The notes under the pieces are model-generated. The model did no database searches and was not told the DNA's origin. It saw only the letters and a list, made by a program, of their open reading frames with translations. Below, piece after piece: positions 35,828-46,462 of a stretch of DNA of 64,000 nt (position 1 is the stretch's first letter; each line of letters starts with the position of its first letter). Source of the stretch: Hyphomicrobiales bacterium (GTDB lineage Bacteria; Pseudomonadota; Alphaproteobacteria; Rhizobiales; Rhizobiaceae); the NCBI GenBank assembly GCA_900466475.1, contig UBMI01000007.1, positions 80,569 through 144,568 on the forward strand, written 5' to 3'. The translations under genes and the position numbers were made by a program.

Positions 35828-35949
35828 GGGCAAGCCGTTTGCGCTGAAGGCGAACCGAACGGACCTCGGCCTGCGCAACGGCCGATCAACCCAATCTGAG
35901 GCTGGCGTGTCCATGTAACCGTCAGCGATCGAATAGCTAAGGGACCGTC

Positions 35950-36174
35950 ATGTCGAACAAGGAAGCAGATCGAAGACTGTTCGATCGGATCTGGGCTCTT
36001 GGGGCCGAGGCAGTGAGAGACAAGCGCGTTACCGCGCTGACCTATGTCACGCTCAGTACGCCTAGCCTGGAAGAGTACCAGAATAGCCGAGGCGCGCGGA
36101 TGTCCGACTTGATCAAGGTTGTTCAGCTCGGGATACTTCACCTTCGCGAAAAAGGCGAATTTAATCAATCTTGA
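35950..36174 (+). CDS. Small hypothetical protein (74 aa)
   Basis: The frame has a good ribosome site (AAGGGAC, 7-8 nt before ATG) and codes for a charged, probably helical protein: MSNKEADRRLFDRIWALGAE, later SLEEYQNSRGARMSDLIKVV. No known domain is recognised. It is separated from DUF982 by 122 nt on the same strand and could be cotranscribed with it. It may be part of the modification cluster or an independent small gene. Confidence 0.5.
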   Translation: MSNKEADRRLFDRIWALGAEAVRDKRVTALTYVTLSTPSLEEYQNSRGARMSDLIKVVQLGILHLREKGEFNQS

Positions 36175-36569
36175 GCAATGCGGCTCTCATTCAAGCTGCC
36201 TAAATCGCTGACCAGCAGACAGGCAGTGAGTAGCGCGTTTCATAGCGGGCGGCTCTTAGCTTGACACAAATCATAGTGGTGGCTCGATAGGACGCCAGGA
36301 GCATGACACCCCGGCGCTGAATGCGCCACCCTCTCGTGAATTACGTCAACATATGCCGCACCTGTTTTACAACGGTTAACGTAAGCCTTCACAGAATCCG
36401 CCGCTCTTATCCGAGTTGCGCAATCAAGTTCCCCCTCAAGAAGCACAGGCTGGCACGAACGACGGACGATCGGCACCGATAGTTTCGTTCAATTGTTTCC
36501 GAATTGCTCTTGCAAAATTATCGATAAAAATATTTTCTATCCATAATTTGAATCAGATGGACGGAAAAA
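36175..36569 (+). promoter_or_regulatory. Biotin operon promoter region
   Basis: A 395-base gap with no supported gene. Its last 100 bases are AT-rich, contain possible -35 (TTGCTC/TTGCAA near 36505-36516) and -10-like sequences (TATTTT near 36531), and include the BioR-type palindrome listed separately. The remainder holds nothing I recognise. Confidence 0.6.
36519..36528. promoter_or_regulatory. BioR-type operator (biotin regulon)
   Basis: TTATCGATAA is a perfect palindrome and fits the alphaproteobacterial BioR consensus TTATMKATAA exactly. It overlaps the likely core promoter 42 nt before the bioB start. A weaker copy, CTATCCATAA, lies 18 bp downstream at 36537-36546. BioR is a GntR-family repressor of biotin genes; no bioR gene lies in this window. 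Confidence 0.82.
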
Positions 36570-37571
36570 GTGAAAAAAAGCGACCAAACTTCTGAATTTT
36601 TGATGATTTCCGCATCGCACCCATTAGGCATCACGCTGGACGACGCCAAAATAATCTATAATTTGCCGTTTAACGATCTGCTCTTCCGTGCCCAAACCAT
36701 TCACCGCGCACATTTCGACCCCAACGCCGTGCAGATGAGCCGTCTTTTGTCGATCAAGACGGGTGGATGCGCTGAGGATTGCGGGTATTGCAGTCAGTCC
36801 GCCCACTACCCGACCGGCCTGAAGGCCTCGAAGCTGATGGAAGTCGAGCGTGTTCTCACCGAGGCGCGCAAAGCCAAGGATGCGGGGGCGACCCGCTACT
36901 GTATGGGGGCGGCCTGGCGCAGCCCGAAGGACCGCGACATGGACACGCTGGTCGCCATGGTCGAGGGTGTGAAAGCGCTCGGTATGGAAAGCTGCATGAC
37001 GCTCGGCATGTTGACTGAGCGTCAGGCAGGCGAACTCGCGGAAGCTGGCCTCGACTACTACAACCATAACATCGACACGTCCGAGCGCTTCTATTCGGAG
37101 ATCATCACCACCCGAAGCTTTGAAGATCGGCTCGATACGCTGGAAACGGTGCGCATGGCCGGCATCAAGGTGTGTGCCGGGGGGATCCTGGGCATGGGCG
37201 AGACGGTCGATGACCGGATCTCCATGCTGCTGACGCTGGCAAACCTGCCCGTGCCGCCGGAAAGCGTGCCGATCAACCAGCTCATCCCCATTCCCGGTTC
37301 GAAGCTGGCAGACGCGGAACCTGTCGATCCGATCGATTTCGTGCGAACGATCGCACTCGCGCGCATCCTGATGCCAGCCTCGCATCTACGCCTTTCGGCC
37401 GGACGCACCGAGATGAGCGACGAGATGCAGGCGCTCTGTTTCTTCGCGGGCGCCAACTCCATCTTTGTTGGCGACACGCTGCTGACCGCAGACAATCCCG
37501 GCGACGATCACGACACGGCGCTCTTCCGCCGTCTCGGCCTTTCTCCGATGCCGCTGGAGCCGGCGGTGTGA
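36570..37571 (+). CDS. bioB: Biotin synthase
   Basis: A radical-SAM enzyme of 333 residues that inserts sulfur into dethiobiotin, the last step of biotin synthesis. The 4Fe-4S site is seen in [20 protein letters not shown] (C-x3-C-x2-C, about residues 67-74). The further conserved residues for the auxiliary cluster are in [17 protein letters not shown] and [11 protein letters not shown] (Arg). The GTG start follows GGA/CGGAA; ATG 36603 is an internal alternative. It opens the bio operon and its stop overlaps the bioF start by 4 nt. A BioR-type box precedes it. Confidence 0.97.
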   Translation: MKKSDQTSEFLMISASHPLGITLDDAKIIYNLPFNDLLFRAQTIHRAHFDPNAVQMSRLLSIKTGGCAEDCGYCSQSAHYPTGLKASKLMEVERVLTEARKAKDAGATRYCMGAAWRSPKDRDMDTLVAMVEGVKALGMESCMTLGMLTERQAGELAEAGLDYYNHNIDTSERFYSEIITTRSFEDRLDTLETVRMAGIKVCAGGILGMGETVDDRISMLLTLANLPVPPESVPINQLIPIPGSKLADAEPVDPIDFVRTIALARILMPASHLRLSAGRTEMSDEMQALCFFAGANSIFVGDTLLTADNPGDDHDTALFRRLGLSPMPLEPAV

Positions 37572-38710
37572 CGGCGATACTTTCGGACTATACCGCCACG
37601 CTGGAGGGCCTGCGGCGCAAGGCGCGGCTGCGCAGCCTGGCGCCGCAGCGTGGCATGGACTTTACCTCGAACGATTTTCTTGCACTTGCGGGCGCCCCGC
37701 GCCTCAAGGCGGCGATCATGGCGGCGATGGAAAGGGGCGTTCCGGCGGGCGCAGGCGGATCGCGTCTGCTGCGTGGCAACCATTCCGAACACGAGGCGCT
37801 GGAAGTGGAAGCCGCCGAGTTTTTCGGCGCGGAACGTGTGCTTTATTTCGGCAGCGGCTACGCCGCCAATTCAGCACTTTTCTCGACCTTGCCACGGCGC
37901 GAGGATCTGATTGTGCACGATGCGCTCATTCATGCGAGCGCCCATGAAGGCGTTGCGGCAAGCAAGGCAGCGTCCTTCAGCGCCGAACACAACGATGCAA
38001 ACGCCTTCGATGAGGCGATCCGAAACTGGCGCCGGAAGGGCGGTAGGGGGCGTCCCTGGATTGCGGTCGAGAGCCTCTATTCCATGGACGGCGACAGAGC
38101 GCCGCTCGCCGCCCTCGCCGATATTGCCGACCGCCACGAGGGCTTTCTGGTGATCGACGAGGCCCATGCGACCGGAGTTTTCGGCAGAAACGGCAGAGGA
38201 CTGGCGACGGGGTTGGAAGGCCGAGACAACGTGCTTGCCCTGCATACTTGCGGCAAGGCGCTGGGCGTTTCCGGAGCCCTGCTTGCGATCCCCTGCGCAC
38301 TTGCCGACTACCTCGTCAATCGTGCCCGCGCCTTCATCTATTCCACCGCACCCTCGCCTCTCATGGCGGCAGGCGTGCGTGAGGCCTTGCGCATGCTGGA
38401 TGACGAACCCGAGCGCCGCGAGGCCCTGGAACGCTTGGTCGGTTTTGTCGGCCATGGATTGAGGAGCCGATTCGGCAAGGAGCCGAGCGGCTCGCAGATC
38501 CAGCCGGTCGTTATCGGCGACAACGCGCGTGCGCTACGAATTGCCGAAACTCTTCAGGCCCAAGGGTTCGACATCCGCGCGATCCGTCCGCCAACCGTGC
38601 CGGAAGGTACGGCGCGCCTGCGCCTCTCGATTACGCTCAATGTGGATCAGGAGCAGATTGCGAGCATGCTGGATTGCCTTGCCGACGCCATGGAGAAACA
38701 CAGGAAATGA
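37568..38710 (+). CDS. bioF: 8-amino-7-oxononanoate synthase
   Basis: A PLP enzyme (380 residues) that condenses pimeloyl thioester with L-alanine. Typical features: '[17 protein letters not shown]', [35 protein letters not shown], the Asp/His of [12 protein letters not shown] and the PLP lysine in [13 protein letters not shown] (about residue 226). GTG 37568 overlaps the bioB stop by 4 nt; the gene overlaps bioD by 4 nt. In this operon type its acyl substrate comes from BioZ rather than BioC/BioH. Confidence 0.96.
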   Translation: MTAILSDYTATLEGLRRKARLRSLAPQRGMDFTSNDFLALAGAPRLKAAIMAAMERGVPAGAGGSRLLRGNHSEHEALEVEAAEFFGAERVLYFGSGYAANSALFSTLPRREDLIVHDALIHASAHEGVAASKAASFSAEHNDANAFDEAIRNWRRKGGRGRPWIAVESLYSMDGDRAPLAALADIADRHEGFLVIDEAHATGVFGRNGRGLATGLEGRDNVLALHTCGKALGVSGALLAIPCALADYLVNRARAFIYSTAPSPLMAAGVREALRMLDDEPERREALERLVGFVGHGLRSRFGKEPSGSQIQPVVIGDNARALRIAETLQAQGFDIRAIRPPTVPEGTARLRLSITLNVDQEQIASMLDCLADAMEKHRK

Positions 38711-39345
38711 CCGCCCGTTTCGTGATAACCGGCACGGATACCGGGATCGGCAAAACCGTGTTCGCCGCGGCGCTAGCGGGTGCACTCAACGCCCGATACT
38801 GGAAGCCCGTGCAATCCGGACTGGAGGACGAGACCGACAGCGACACCGTCGTCCGGCTGAGCGGCCTGCCGTCCGACCATATCCTGCCGGAGACCTATCG
38901 GCTTTCCACCCCGGTCTCGCCCCATCTTTCGGCGCGCCTCGATGGTGTCGAGATAGACGCTGCCAGGCTTGAGCCGCCGGAATGCGACGGTCCGTTGATC
39001 ATCGAGGGGGCTGGTGGCCTGCTGGTCCCACTCACGAAAGAAACGGTCTTTGCCGATGTCTTCGCCCGCTGGCGCATTCCCGTCATTCTCTGTGCGCGAA
39101 CGTCGCTCGGCACCATCAATCATACGCTCCTGTCCATCGAGGCGCTGCGCAGCCGTGACATTCCCATTATTGGTGTCGCTTTCATCGGACCGGAAAATGC
39201 CGACAGCCAGGCGACCATCGCCACTATCGGGCAAGTGAAGGCGCTGGGGCGATTGCCGCTGCTGGAAAACCTGACTGCTGAAACACTGCGCCGCGCCTTT
39301 CACGAGCACTTCGACATTGCCGCCCGGATGGAGGCACACGCGTGA
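38707..39345 (+). CDS. bioD: Dethiobiotin synthetase
   Basis: The 212-residue ATP-dependent carboxylase closes the ureido ring of dethiobiotin. It opens with the P-loop [16 protein letters not shown], has [17 protein letters not shown] with the substrate-binding Lys, and '[16 protein letters not shown]' with the conserved Glu-Gly-Ala-Gly-Gly. ATG 38707 overlaps the bioF stop (ATGA); the frame extends to 38674. Its stop overlaps the bioA start. Confidence 0.95.
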   Translation: MTARFVITGTDTGIGKTVFAAALAGALNARYWKPVQSGLEDETDSDTVVRLSGLPSDHILPETYRLSTPVSPHLSARLDGVEIDAARLEPPECDGPLIIEGAGGLLVPLTKETVFADVFARWRIPVILCARTSLGTINHTLLSIEALRSRDIPIIGVAFIGPENADSQATIATIGQVKALGRLPLLENLTAETLRRAFHEHFDIAARMEAHA

Positions 39346-40613
39346 CCCCCTCGCCCGTCTGGCATCCCTTCACACAGCATGCCCTGGAACCGCCGATGAA
39401 GCGCATCGTCGCGACCGAAGGCGCATATCTGTTCGACGAGGACGGCAACCGCATACTCGACGCGATCTCGTCATGGTGGGTGATCACCCATGGCCATCGC
39501 CATCCCGCCATCATGGCAGGAATCCGCGAGGCGACAGAAGCCTACGACCAGATCATCTTCGCCGAATTTACCCATGAACCCGCAGAACTTCTCGCTGAAC
39601 GCCTGCTCGCCTTCGCACCCTCTGGATTGAAACACGTCTTCTATTCGGACAGCGGGTCGACGGCCGTCGAGGTGGCGATCAAGATGGCGCTCGGCACGTT
39701 CCACAATCGCGGCATTGCGCGTGATCGCATCGTCGTGATGGAACATGGCTACCATGGCGACACGATCGGCGCGATGTCCGCCGGAGAGCGCGGCGTGTTC
39801 AACGCCCCCTTCGAGCCGCTGCTCTTCGGCGTCGACCGCCTCCCCTTTCCCGAACCCGGTCGGGAGCAGAAAACGCTCGATGCGTTCGAAACCATCTGCC
39901 GTTCGGGAAAAGTCGCCGCTATCCTGATCGAACCGTTGGTGCTCGGCGCCGGCGGGATGAAATTCTACGGGAGCGCGGTCCTCTCCGCCTTGAAGGAAAT
40001 CGCTGGCCGGCACAGCTGCCTGTTCATTGCCGATGAGGTCATGACCGGCTGGGGTCGCACCGGAACGCGTTTTGCCTGCGAACAGGCGGGCGTGGCGCCC
40101 GATATCCTCTGCACATCGAAGGGTCTGACCGGAGGCGCCCTGCCGCTGGCAGCCACCCTTTGCACCGGCGAGATTTTCGAGGCTCATCTGTCTCGCGACC
40201 GGCGCAAGACCTTTTTCCATTCGAGCTCCTATACCGCTAACGCAATCGCCTGTGCGGCGGCTGTCGCCAATCTGAAGGTCTGGCACGATGAACCGGTGGA
40301 AACCCGGATTACCGAACTTGCTGTGCTGCACGCCAAGCATCTGCAGCGCTTCCAGACCGACGCGAGATTTGTAAACGTCAGGCAATGCGGGACGATCGCC
40401 GCCCTTGATCTTGCCGTGCCGTCCGGCGGCTATCTCGCCGAAGTGGGGCCGCGCCTGCGCAGGCTGTTTCGCGAACGCGGGCTGCTTCTGCGCCCGCTCG
40501 GAAACGTCATCTATCTGATGCCACCCTATTGCACGAGCGCCGAGGATATCGCTGTCGCCTATGACGCGATCGATGAAGTCGCCTCGCTCGTTCTCGAGGA
40601 AACTGTGTCGTGA
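39342..40613 (+). CDS. bioA: Adenosylmethionine-8-amino-7-oxononanoate aminotransferase
   Basis: A class III aminotransferase (423 residues) that uses SAM as amino donor to make 7,8-diaminononanoate. Recognisable parts: [20 protein letters not shown], '[14 protein letters not shown]', [43 protein letters not shown] (PLP Asp) and the lysine in [14 protein letters not shown]. The GTG start overlaps bioD by 4 nt, and the stop overlaps bioZ by 4 nt. Confidence 0.96.
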   Translation: MTPSPVWHPFTQHALEPPMKRIVATEGAYLFDEDGNRILDAISSWWVITHGHRHPAIMAGIREATEAYDQIIFAEFTHEPAELLAERLLAFAPSGLKHVFYSDSGSTAVEVAIKMALGTFHNRGIARDRIVVMEHGYHGDTIGAMSAGERGVFNAPFEPLLFGVDRLPFPEPGREQKTLDAFETICRSGKVAAILIEPLVLGAGGMKFYGSAVLSALKEIAGRHSCLFIADEVMTGWGRTGTRFACEQAGVAPDILCTSKGLTGGALPLAATLCTGEIFEAHLSRDRRKTFFHSSSYTANAIACAAAVANLKVWHDEPVETRITELAVLHAKHLQRFQTDARFVNVRQCGTIAALDLAVPSGGYLAEVGPRLRRLFRERGLLLRPLGNVIYLMPPYCTSAEDIAVAYDAIDEVASLVLEETVS

Positions 40614-41596
40614 CGCCCCTCTCCTCCCGGCTCGCCGGATTCGGTCACGCAGTTCCATCCCGCATTGTCCACAATGCGGAAATCGAAAGCCGGCTCGGCC
40701 TTGAGGAGGGCTGGATCGAAAGGCGCACAGGCATCCGATCCCGCCATTGGGCAACCGATGGGGATACATTGAGCGGCCTTGCCGCCGAAGCCGGGAAAAT
40801 GGCCCTTGAGGATGCTGCGATTGCGCCGGGTGAGATCGCCATGATCCTGCTCGCCACCTCGACGCCGGACCATCTCTTGCCGCCCTCGGCGCCGCTGCTG
40901 GCACACAAGCTCGGTTTGAAAAATTCCGGAGCCATCGATCTTGCCGGAGCCTGCTCCGGCTTTCTCTACGCGCTGACGCTGGCAGACGGCTTCGTGCGAG
41001 CACATGGCCGGGCGGTGCTGGTCGTGGCCGCCAATATCCTCAGCCGCCGCATCAACCCGGCGGAACGCGCCAGCGCCGTTCTGTTTGCCGATGGCGCCGG
41101 CGCGGTCGTGCTTGTCCCATGCAGCAACGGTCACAGCGGCCTCAAGGCAGCCGTCCTGGCTTCGGATGGGAGTGGCTATGATCTCATCACCATACCGTCC
41201 GGCGGCAGTAACAGGCCCTTCTCTCCCGAAACCGCAGCAGACCAGGTGCTGATGACAATGCGCGATGGGCGCGAGGTCTTCTCGCGTGCTGTCGAATTGA
41301 TGACACGCACCTCGCGCCAGGCGATCAACGAAGCCGCCGCAATGATATCCACCATCGATCGCTTCATTCCGCACCAGGCCAATGCCCGCCTCTGCGACGC
41401 GGTTCGCCACAATCTCGAATTGGAAGAAAGCAAACTTGTGAGCACGATCGCGGAATTCGGCAACTCTTCGGCTGCGACCATTCCGCTCTCCCTTTCAGTT
41501 GAAAATCGCCGCAAACCATTCAAACCCGGAGAGCGCCTTCTCATGGCCGCCGCCGGTGCGGGCATGGCGGGTGGGGCTGTCGTCCTTGCGGTCTGA
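40610..41596 (+). CDS. bioZ: BioZ, FabH-like ketoacyl synthase for biotin precursor
   Basis: A KAS III-type enzyme (328 residues) that starts the pimeloyl chain in rhizobia, Brucella and relatives by condensing a glutaryl thioester with malonyl-ACP. The Cys-His-Asn triad is visible: [28 protein letters not shown] and [14 protein letters not shown]. Close similarity to FabH is expected; the position at the end of bioBFDA distinguishes it. GTG 40610 overlaps the bioA stop. Its presence explains why no bioC/bioH is found here. Confidence 0.94.
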   Translation: MTPLSSRLAGFGHAVPSRIVHNAEIESRLGLEEGWIERRTGIRSRHWATDGDTLSGLAAEAGKMALEDAAIAPGEIAMILLATSTPDHLLPPSAPLLAHKLGLKNSGAIDLAGACSGFLYALTLADGFVRAHGRAVLVVAANILSRRINPAERASAVLFADGAGAVVLVPCSNGHSGLKAAVLASDGSGYDLITIPSGGSNRPFSPETAADQVLMTMRDGREVFSRAVELMTRTSRQAINEAAAMISTIDRFIPHQANARLCDAVRHNLELEESKLVSTIAEFGNSSAATIPLSLSVENRRKPFKPGERLLMAAAGAGMAGGAVVLAV

Positions 41597-41656
41597 ACCG
41601 CGCGGTGAAGATGCACACCTATATTGAAGCCGATGATCGTTCGAGGAGCGACAGGG

Positions 41657-42982
41657 CTAGCAGAGGCCCGTCTCACGGGCTGCCCGCTCGAGCCCTTCAC
41701 GAAAATCGGGGTGGGCGAGGCCAATCAGTGCGCTCGCCCGCTCGGCGACGGACTTACCCTTCAGGTTCGCCCATCCATATTCCGTAACGACGATATGGGT
41801 ATCGTTGCGCGATGTCGTCACCGGTCCGGTCAGCGTCGGAACGATACGCGAAAGCGTGCCATTCGCCGCAGTCGAATGACAGGCGATGATCGATCGTCCC
41901 CCGCGAGAGGCATAAGCACCGCGCACGAAATCAACCTGGCCGCCGGACGCACTGAACTGCCTCCCGTTCACGAACTCGGAATTGCACGCGCCGTTCAAAT
42001 CGATCTGTAGCGTCGCGTTGACCGATACGACCCGATCATTCCGCGCGATGACGAACGGATTGTTCACGTAATCGACCGGATAGGCCTCGACTGACGGATT
42101 GTTGTCCAGGAAGTCGTAAAGCGCCTGATCTCCCAGTGCGAAGGTGAAGATGGACCGCCCGGCATGTGTCTGCTTGCGACTGTTGTCGACCACGCCCGCT
42201 TTGACCAGGCTGGCAAGACCCGGCGTCATCATTTCCGTATGGATGCCAAGGTGGCGATGTCGAGAAAGTCCCGAGCATACGGCATCGGGAAGAGCTCCGA
42301 TGCCCATCTGCAGGCAATCGCCATCGTCCACCAGACCAGCAATGATCGCTCCGATGGCGTCGTCGACCTCGTTGCGAGGGGCGGCGGGCAATATCGGCAA
42401 GCTGGTGTTGTTTTCAACGAGTGCCGTCGCGCTTGATACAGGAATCATGCAATCGCCGCGCACGTAAGGCATATTGCTATTGACCTCGAGGATCAGGCGA
42501 AGTCCGGGTTTTCGCGATATTGTCAGCGCATAGTCGGTGCTGGCGCCAAGACTGAAATTGCCATCTTCATCCATCCGAGAAACGGTTGCAATCAGCGTGT
42601 CCACGCCGACATGCTCGATCATGGAGCGTGGCACCTGACTGAAATGACACGGCACCAGATCGACAGCGGGCAACGCCTCCGCCAATCTCCTCTTGTCGAG
42701 CGCACGCTCGACGCCCGAATGAAAGTAACTCATCGGGACGATCAGGTCGCGCAGTTCGAAATCGAATACGCTTTTGCCGGCGACGCCGGCGCAAAGCAGA
42801 TAGTAGAGGCGCACATCCTCGACTGCTCGTGCACGAGCGCGCTCGGCAAGTGCTGCCAGGAGTGCGGGTGGCTGACCGGCGGCGAGCGGCATCGCGACCT
42901 TCGCCCTGGACGGGATCATCGCGACCGCCGTCTCCGCAGATGTCAGCAGCGTGCGATATTGCCTCTCATGGATCGTGGTCAT
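41657..42982 (-). CDS. Acetyl-CoA hydrolase/CoA-transferase family protein
   Basis: The 441-residue protein has the two-domain layout of the Cat1/4-hydroxybutyrate CoA-transferase family. N-terminal part: 'KVAMPLAAGQPPALLAALAE' and DLVPCHFSQVP. Central: LQMGIGALPDAVCSGL. The catalytic Glu lies in HLGIHTEMMTPGLASLVKAG. C-terminal domain: 'GGQVDFVRGAYASRGGRSII' and VVTEYGWANLKGKS. It transfers or hydrolyses CoA between short carboxylic acids in the cytoplasm. ATG 42982 has AGGAGG upstream; 43003 is a longer option. It stands alone, convergent to bioZ. The acid specificity is unknown. Confidence 0.92.
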   Translation of the reverse strand: MTTIHERQYRTLLTSAETAVAMIPSRAKVAMPLAAGQPPALLAALAERARARAVEDVRLYYLLCAGVAGKSVFDFELRDLIVPMSYFHSGVERALDKRRLAEALPAVDLVPCHFSQVPRSMIEHVGVDTLIATVSRMDEDGNFSLGASTDYALTISRKPGLRLILEVNSNMPYVRGDCMIPVSSATALVENNTSLPILPAAPRNEVDDAIGAIIAGLVDDGDCLQMGIGALPDAVCSGLSRHRHLGIHTEMMTPGLASLVKAGVVDNSRKQTHAGRSIFTFALGDQALYDFLDNNPSVEAYPVDYVNNPFVIARNDRVVSVNATLQIDLNGACNSEFVNGRQFSASGGQVDFVRGAYASRGGRSIIACHSTAANGTLSRIVPTLTGPVTTSRNDTHIVVTEYGWANLKGKSVAERASALIGLAHPDFREGLERAARETGLC

Positions 42983-43219
42983 TGGGCCCTCCTCCCAGTC
43001 CACGCAGCGCGCACGCTTTGAACGCGCAGCTCCGCCAAGCCACTATGCGCATTCTACGTCGCCAAGGCGAGAGCCTTCGTCGCATGGCAATGCCGATTTA
43101 CAAGGTCCAAGCTGTGCGAAGCACCACATGAAACCGACGCGAGCCAAAGCCGAACTATAGTGGCGACGTGCGGCTCCTCATTGTTTTAGGCCTACCAGTT
43201 TCGGGAGTGGCGCGTTCGC

Positions 43220-43390
43220 ATGACCAGTCTTGACCGGGACGCCAGCGCGATCGCCTCGGAGAGCTTTTCAGATCCCCTTAATCTTGCACGGCAATTGACC
43301 GCGCTCGGCCTGTGGGGCAATTCTGAAGATGACACCTTCATGAACTGCCCCATCGGGAACGATCGAATCCGTTACGATGCCATCGCATAA
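43220..43390 (+). CDS. Possible small protein (56 aa)
   Basis: The only notable frame in the 389-base gap between the CoA-transferase and the chemoreceptor. It starts [20 protein letters not shown] and ends [15 protein letters not shown] lies about 12 nt upstream, further than usual. Its end overlaps the 3' end of the chemoreceptor gene by 19 nt on the opposite strand. Codon use is only partly like the neighbours. It may be spurious. Confidence 0.25.
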   Translation: MTSLDRDASAIASESFSDPLNLARQLTALGLWGNSEDDTFMNCPIGNDRIRYDAIA

Positions 43391-45516
43391 TGCCGATTTT
43401 CTGAGGCGCGAGCGCTGCTTGTCCGGAACCGGTACAGCAATTCCGCGAGGTTCTCCGTTTCCTGCGTCAGGCTCTGGGCTGCGGCCGTGGTCTGTTCCAC
43501 CATCGCCGCATTTTGCTGTGTCACCTTATCCATCTGGTCGCCGGCGGCCGAGACCTCGCGCAGGCTTGTGGCCTGCTCGCGGGCAGCCGCCGCGATCTCC
43601 GCAACCGTCGCATTCATCGCAGTCACCTGTTCGACGATCTGTTCGAGCGAGACACCGGATTCGCCGACCAGTTCGACGCCGGTCTTGACCTGCGTCGAGG
43701 AGGTGGAGATCAGTTCCTTGATCTCCCTTGCCGCGTTGGCCGAGCGCTGGGCGAGCTCGCGCACTTCCTGGGCGACGACAGCAAAGCCCTTGCCGGCTTC
43801 ACCGGCGCGCGCGGCTTCGACGCCGGCATTCAGCGCCAGGAGGTTGGTCTGGAAGGCGATCTCGTCGATGACGCCGATAATGTTGCCGATCTTCGACGAG
43901 GAGTTCTGGATTTCCGTCATTGCCGCGATGGCGCGAGAGACGATCTGACCACCCTTTTCCGCGTTGGTGCGGGCGGTTGCCACGACAGACTGGGCGCGGC
44001 TGGCGCCTTCCGCCGTTCCGTTGAGGCCGCGGGTGACATCGCCGAGCGCCGCAACCGTCTCCTCCAGCGAAGCGGCCTGCTGCTCGGTGCGGCGGGCGAG
44101 GTCGTTGGAGGCGGTGGAGATTTCCGCAAGGCCCGACCGGATGGTCGTGACCGCGCGAATAACGGCGTCGATTGCTTCTTCCAGACTTGCGACCGAGTTG
44201 TTGAAGTGATCGCGGATCCCGACATAGCGGTGATCGACTTCGCCGACGCGGACGGAGAGATCGCCCTTCGAGAGCGCATCCAGGCCGACCGAAATCTGAC
44301 GGAAGGCATGCTCCATCACATGGGCATCGCTGAGGCGCTCCGCTTCCTGGCGCAGCCGTTCTTCTTCGGCTGCCAGGCGCGCGCGCTCGGCATTGGCTTC
44401 GGCGATCAGCTTGGCGCGACCGGTCTCCTGGAAGACCTTCAGCGAGCGCGCCATGGCACCGAGCTCGTGACGATGCTCGACGCCCTTGATCACGATGGTC
44501 TCGTCGCCGCGGGCAAGCCGCTCCATGGACTGCGCCATGCCGCGAACGGCAGAGGAAACCAAGCGGCCGACGAAATAGGAGAGCAGGAGGCCGATGACGA
44601 TCAACAACCCGCTGATGACCAGCGTCGTGCTGGTCGCGGCAGCGACCGTTGCTTCGACCGAACCGTCCAGGTTCTTCTGCGCGCCAGTCACGGTTACCTG
44701 CAGATCCTTGAACGCGCTCGAAATCTTCGGTGCGAGTACGCTGAGCTGCGTCTGACGGATATTGCCGGATGCCTGCAATACTTCCTTCATATCCCCGAGA
44801 CGGGCAGTGTAATTCTGCATGAGCTGGCCGGCGCCCAACAGGCGCTTCTTCTGCAGCTCGTTCTTGGCAGCCTTGGCAGCGGCATCATTGAGCGCCACCG
44901 CTTCGGCGAGCGCTGCCTGCGCCGCATCATAGGCGGCAAAGTCGTTCGAATGCACGAAACGTTCGGAGAAGTAGAGGCTGCGGTTCAAGGCTTCCAGCGT
45001 CTCCGCCGTCATGTGCAGCAGAGCCACGTCGTTCTGGCGCCAGGCGCTGCGCATCACATCGTTGAGCGCGATGCTGGTCCAGGGACCGAACTCGGTGACC
45101 TTGGAGATCAACAAATCGCGGCGGGCCTGAAGGGACACGATCTGTTCGAACGCCTTGCCGTAGGCGGCAATGTCTTGGCGGATTGCCGCAAGGCCGGATT
45201 GCAGGTCCTTGTTGCCGGCAAACCGTGGGTCGTCCGCCTCGAAAGCTTTGACGCCGGCGCGGAAGCTGTCGACGACGGCCTGCGTCGGCGTGGAGCGGAA
45301 GGCCTCGGCAGACATCTGGATCTCGTGCAGCTGGTCGCTGTAGTCTGAGATCGCCAGGCTCTGACCAGCTGTGGCGCGATAGGAAGCGAAGATGCCGGCA
45401 AGACCGCTCATGCCGGAGATAGCGCTGACGGTGAGAAGGCTCATCAGCAGGATCAGCGGCACGAAGCCCGAGGTGATCTGCGCGCGAATGCCGAATTTAT
45501 TCCAGAAATGCAACAT
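43372..45516 (-). CDS. Methyl-accepting chemotaxis protein
   Basis: A 714-residue transmembrane chemoreceptor. First membrane segment about 15-40 ([20 protein letters not shown]), a helical periplasmic ligand domain of about 250 residues, a second segment near 295-315 ([20 protein letters not shown]), a HAMP domain with a second HAMP-like part ([20 protein letters not shown]), and the signalling hairpin tip '[20 protein letters not shown]' continuing [20 protein letters not shown]. No CheR-binding pentapeptide is seen at the C-terminus. It follows the periplasmic binding protein gene by 16 nt, so the two probably form a sensing pair. Confidence 0.95.
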   Translation of the reverse strand: MLHFWNKFGIRAQITSGFVPLILLMSLLTVSAISGMSGLAGIFASYRATAGQSLAISDYSDQLHEIQMSAEAFRSTPTQAVVDSFRAGVKAFEADDPRFAGNKDLQSGLAAIRQDIAAYGKAFEQIVSLQARRDLLISKVTEFGPWTSIALNDVMRSAWRQNDVALLHMTAETLEALNRSLYFSERFVHSNDFAAYDAAQAALAEAVALNDAAAKAAKNELQKKRLLGAGQLMQNYTARLGDMKEVLQASGNIRQTQLSVLAPKISSAFKDLQVTVTGAQKNLDGSVEATVAAATSTTLVISGLLIVIGLLLSYFVGRLVSSAVRGMAQSMERLARGDETIVIKGVEHRHELGAMARSLKVFQETGRAKLIAEANAERARLAAEEERLRQEAERLSDAHVMEHAFRQISVGLDALSKGDLSVRVGEVDHRYVGIRDHFNNSVASLEEAIDAVIRAVTTIRSGLAEISTASNDLARRTEQQAASLEETVAALGDVTRGLNGTAEGASRAQSVVATARTNAEKGGQIVSRAIAAMTEIQNSSSKIGNIIGVIDEIAFQTNLLALNAGVEAARAGEAGKGFAVVAQEVRELAQRSANAAREIKELISTSSTQVKTGVELVGESGVSLEQIVEQVTAMNATVAEIAAAAREQATSLREVSAAGDQMDKVTQQNAAMVEQTTAAAQSLTQETENLAELLYRFRTSSARASENRHYAMAS

Positions 45517-45532
45517 GATAGGCCTCTTATGC

Positions 45533-46462
45533 TCACTGGCTCTTCGGCAGATATTTGGCGATGTTTTCAGGTGTCACGAGCTCGAAGGGAACGTTGTTTT
45601 CCCGGGGCACCTTCTCCTTGTTGGCGAGCTTGACCGCAGCGTCGACCGCAGTAGCCCCCTGCCCGATGGCGCTCTGGAGAATGGTGACGTCAAGATCGCC
45701 GGCCTCCATCGCCGCGAGCGCATCGTCCGTCGCGTCGACGCCGGCGACGACGACGTCCTTCATCGGCATGCCGGCCTTCTTCATCGCGTGGATCGCGCCA
45801 AGCGCCATCTCGTCGTTGTTGGCGATAACGGCGTCGAACTTGACGCCGGCGGCCAGCCATTCCTGCATCTGCTGGTCCGCATAATCGTGCGACCAATAGG
45901 CCGCCTGCCGCTCGACGATTTCGAGGCCCTTGCATTCCGACGTGGCGATGACGTCAGATATGTCCTGGGTGCGGGCGCGAGCCGCCGCGTGGAAGGGTTC
46001 GCCCATCAGCACGACGACGCGGCCCTTGCCCTTGAGGAGGGCGCAAACCTGCTTCGTCTCCAGGGTTCCCGACTCCTTCTCGTTGGAAGCGACCACCACC
46101 TGATTTTCCGGCAGATCGAGCAGGTTGGAGGGAACATTGTTGATGTAAACAAGCGGAATGCCGGCATCCGCCGCCATCTTCGTCATCTGCGGACCGAGGT
46201 CGCCATCGGAGACCGCAAGGATGATCGCGTCTACCTTGTCGGCAATGAGCTTCTGGACCTGCTTCTTCTGCAGCTCATTGTCGCCCTTGGCATTTTCGGT
46301 GACGAGCTTCAGTCCCGATATCGTCTGCCCGTGGCTGACGACGCCGTTCAGCAGCAGCGTTCTGAATTTGTCGAGGTCAGACATCGAGATGCCGATTGTC
46401 TGAGCGCTGGCGGCGGAGATCGACATCGCCAAGGTTATGGATGCGAGCGTGGCAGTCTTCAC
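45533..46462 (-). CDS. Periplasmic binding protein (RbsB type), partner of chemoreceptor
   Basis: The 309-residue product has a Sec signal peptide ([18 protein letters not shown]) and the fold of pentose/hexose binders: [20 protein letters not shown], '[17 protein letters not shown]', [20 protein letters not shown], '[20 protein letters not shown]' and [20 protein letters not shown]. No permease or ATPase gene is adjacent; instead the chemoreceptor gene follows 16 nt downstream. This suggests it delivers a sugar-type ligand to the receptor rather than to a transporter, although an importer elsewhere cannot be excluded. Confidence 0.9.
   Translation of the reverse strand: MKTATLASITLAMSISAASAQTIGISMSDLDKFRTLLLNGVVSHGQTISGLKLVTENAKGDNELQKKQVQKLIADKVDAIILAVSDGDLGPQMTKMAADAGIPLVYINNVPSNLLDLPENQVVVASNEKESGTLETKQVCALLKGKGRVVVLMGEPFHAAARARTQDISDVIATSECKGLEIVERQAAYWSHDYADQQMQEWLAAGVKFDAVIANNDEMALGAIHAMKKAGMPMKDVVVAGVDATDDALAAMEAGDLDVTILQSAIGQGATAVDAAVKLANKEKVPRENNVPFELVTPENIAKYLPKSQ

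Noticed and set aside
35692-36168. 158-codon minus-strand frame across the DUF982 tail and the 74-aa gene
   Set aside because: No start signal or domain; the plus-strand 74-aa frame has a better ribosome site.
43513-45348. 611-codon plus-strand frame
   Set aside because: Antisense shadow of the chemoreceptor, whose signalling domain is unmistakable.
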